Shown one piece after another: positions 63,616 through 64,000 of a DNA stretch of 64,000 nucleotides. Source of the stretch: Lysobacteraceae bacterium NML93-0399 (GTDB lineage: Bacteria; Pseudomonadota; Gammaproteobacteria; Xanthomonadales; Xanthomonadaceae); contig NTJI01000001.1 in assembly GCA_002307375.1 (NCBI GenBank), forward strand, positions 1,736,001-1,800,000, read 5' to 3'. Each line of letters opens with the position of its first letter. Position 1 is the stretch's first letter. Below the pieces are notes generated by a model, which made no database searches, was not told the origin of the DNA, and saw only the letters and a list, made by a program, of their open reading frames with translations. A program made the translations under genes and the position numbers.

Positions 63616-64000
63616 ATGGTCGACGCGATCCAGGCCGCGGGGCTCGAAGCCGCGGCACAGGGGGCATCGGGCGCAGGCGGGCACCAGCCGGTGGCTGCCG
63701 CCTACGAAGTCGGACAGTTCGCCCAGGCGATGAACCGGGCCAGCAATCCGAGCGCCGCCGCCAACGCGGCGCAGGACGTCGCCAACGTGGGCGCATCCGA
63801 ACCGTCCGAAGGGGTGCGCATGCTGATGTCGGCAATGAACAACCTCAACGGCGGCGCGGAAAGCATCAACGATCTGGCCAAGACGATGACCCAGAACACC
63901 GGCGAACTCACGCCGGGCCAGGTGATCGAGATGACGATGAAATCGCATCACTTCCTGTTCCAGTGCGAGATGACGTCGAACGTGGCCAACCGCACGTCGG
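63616..64000 (+). CDS. SctI-like inner-rod protein (cut by window end)
   Basis: The first 128 residues of a YscI/EscI/HrpB-type inner-rod protein. The N-terminal 50 are Ala/Gly-rich. The conserved C-terminal part appears as TPGQVIEMTMKSHHFLFQ followed by CEMTSNVANRTS, matching the rod motif that normally ends shortly after. The gene has a strong AAGGAG site and continues past 64000. The rod joins the needle base to the export gate. Confidence 0.8.
   Translation, partial: MVDAIQAAGLEAAAQGASGAGGHQPVAAAYEVGQFAQAMNRASNPSAAANAAQDVANVGASEPSEGVRMLMSAMNNLNGGAESINDLAKTMTQNTGELTPGQVIEMTMKSHHFLFQCEMTSNVANRTS

Noticed and set aside
52646-64000. Flagellar export genes rather than an injectisome
   Set aside because: The FliO-like gene raised this, but an FHA-type SctD, an SctI-like rod, SctQ of YscQ length and no flagellar rod, hook or basal-body genes point to a non-flagellar system.

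Overview
The window is about 64 kb of very GC-rich DNA (my estimate is near 70%) from a gammaproteobacterium, most likely Xanthomonadaceae/Lysobacteraceae (Lysobacter, Luteimonas or a close relative). The basis is gene content (GlyQ/GlyS pair, RdgC, TtcA, PlsB, TatABC, TamA/TamB, GspE-like ATPase, DUF3606 and YdcH proteins) and palindromic repeats with a GTAG head, as described for the Stenotrophomonas/Xanthomonas group. The genus is inference. I saw no rRNA, tRNA, CRISPR array, transposase or integrase.

Layout. 0-2.4 kb: a tightly overlapping operon of PIG-L deacetylase, SAM methyltransferase, family-2 glycosyltransferase and a SemiSWEET-like protein. 2.4-10.5 kb: small stress-type genes (DUF3606, manganese catalase, YciF-like ferritin fold), isochorismatase, Tex, a DUF2007 protein and a BNR-type lipoprotein. 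10.7-15.7 kb: a signalling block with an NtrC-like regulator that lacks its GAFTGA loop, a tiny HELRN protein, a single-domain receiver, a three-PAS HWE kinase and an OmpR-type regulator. 16-31 kb: UvrA paralogue without the UvrB-binding insert, isoaspartyl peptidase, TamA/TamB, GlyQ/GlyS and a GspE/PilB-type ATPase. 31-52 kb: mostly housekeeping genes (amidotransferase, RDD protein, TatABC, SYLF protein, ferrochelatase, metallopeptidase, RdgC, TtcA, ABC-F, PlsB) and a 1.2 kb repeat-only stretch near 33 kb.

52.6-64 kb: part of a non-flagellar type III secretion system. sctU runs forward. The other minor export genes form a reverse operon (sensor kinase, FixJ-type regulator, sctQ, sctR, sctS, sctT). 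A 69-bp divergent region with a palindrome separates it from a forward unit: FliO-like gene, sctV, FHA-domain sctD, a needle-like small protein and an inner-rod protein cut by the window end. The secretin, ATPase, stalk, MS-ring lipoprotein, translocon and effectors are not in the window. The most unusual points are the FliO-family gene inside an injectisome locus, an Ala/Pro-rich insertion of about 100 residues in SctR, a C-terminal extension on SctU, and a soluble two-component system at the head of the export-apparatus operon.

Repeats. At least four families occupy the gaps: GTAG-headed REP pairs in three arrays (7.4, 19.9 and 53.9 kb), a 160-170 bp element at 26.1 and 31.4 kb, a GTCATTCCCGC-type palindrome between glyS and glyQ, and a large inverted repeat with hexamer tracts at 32.9-33.5 kb.
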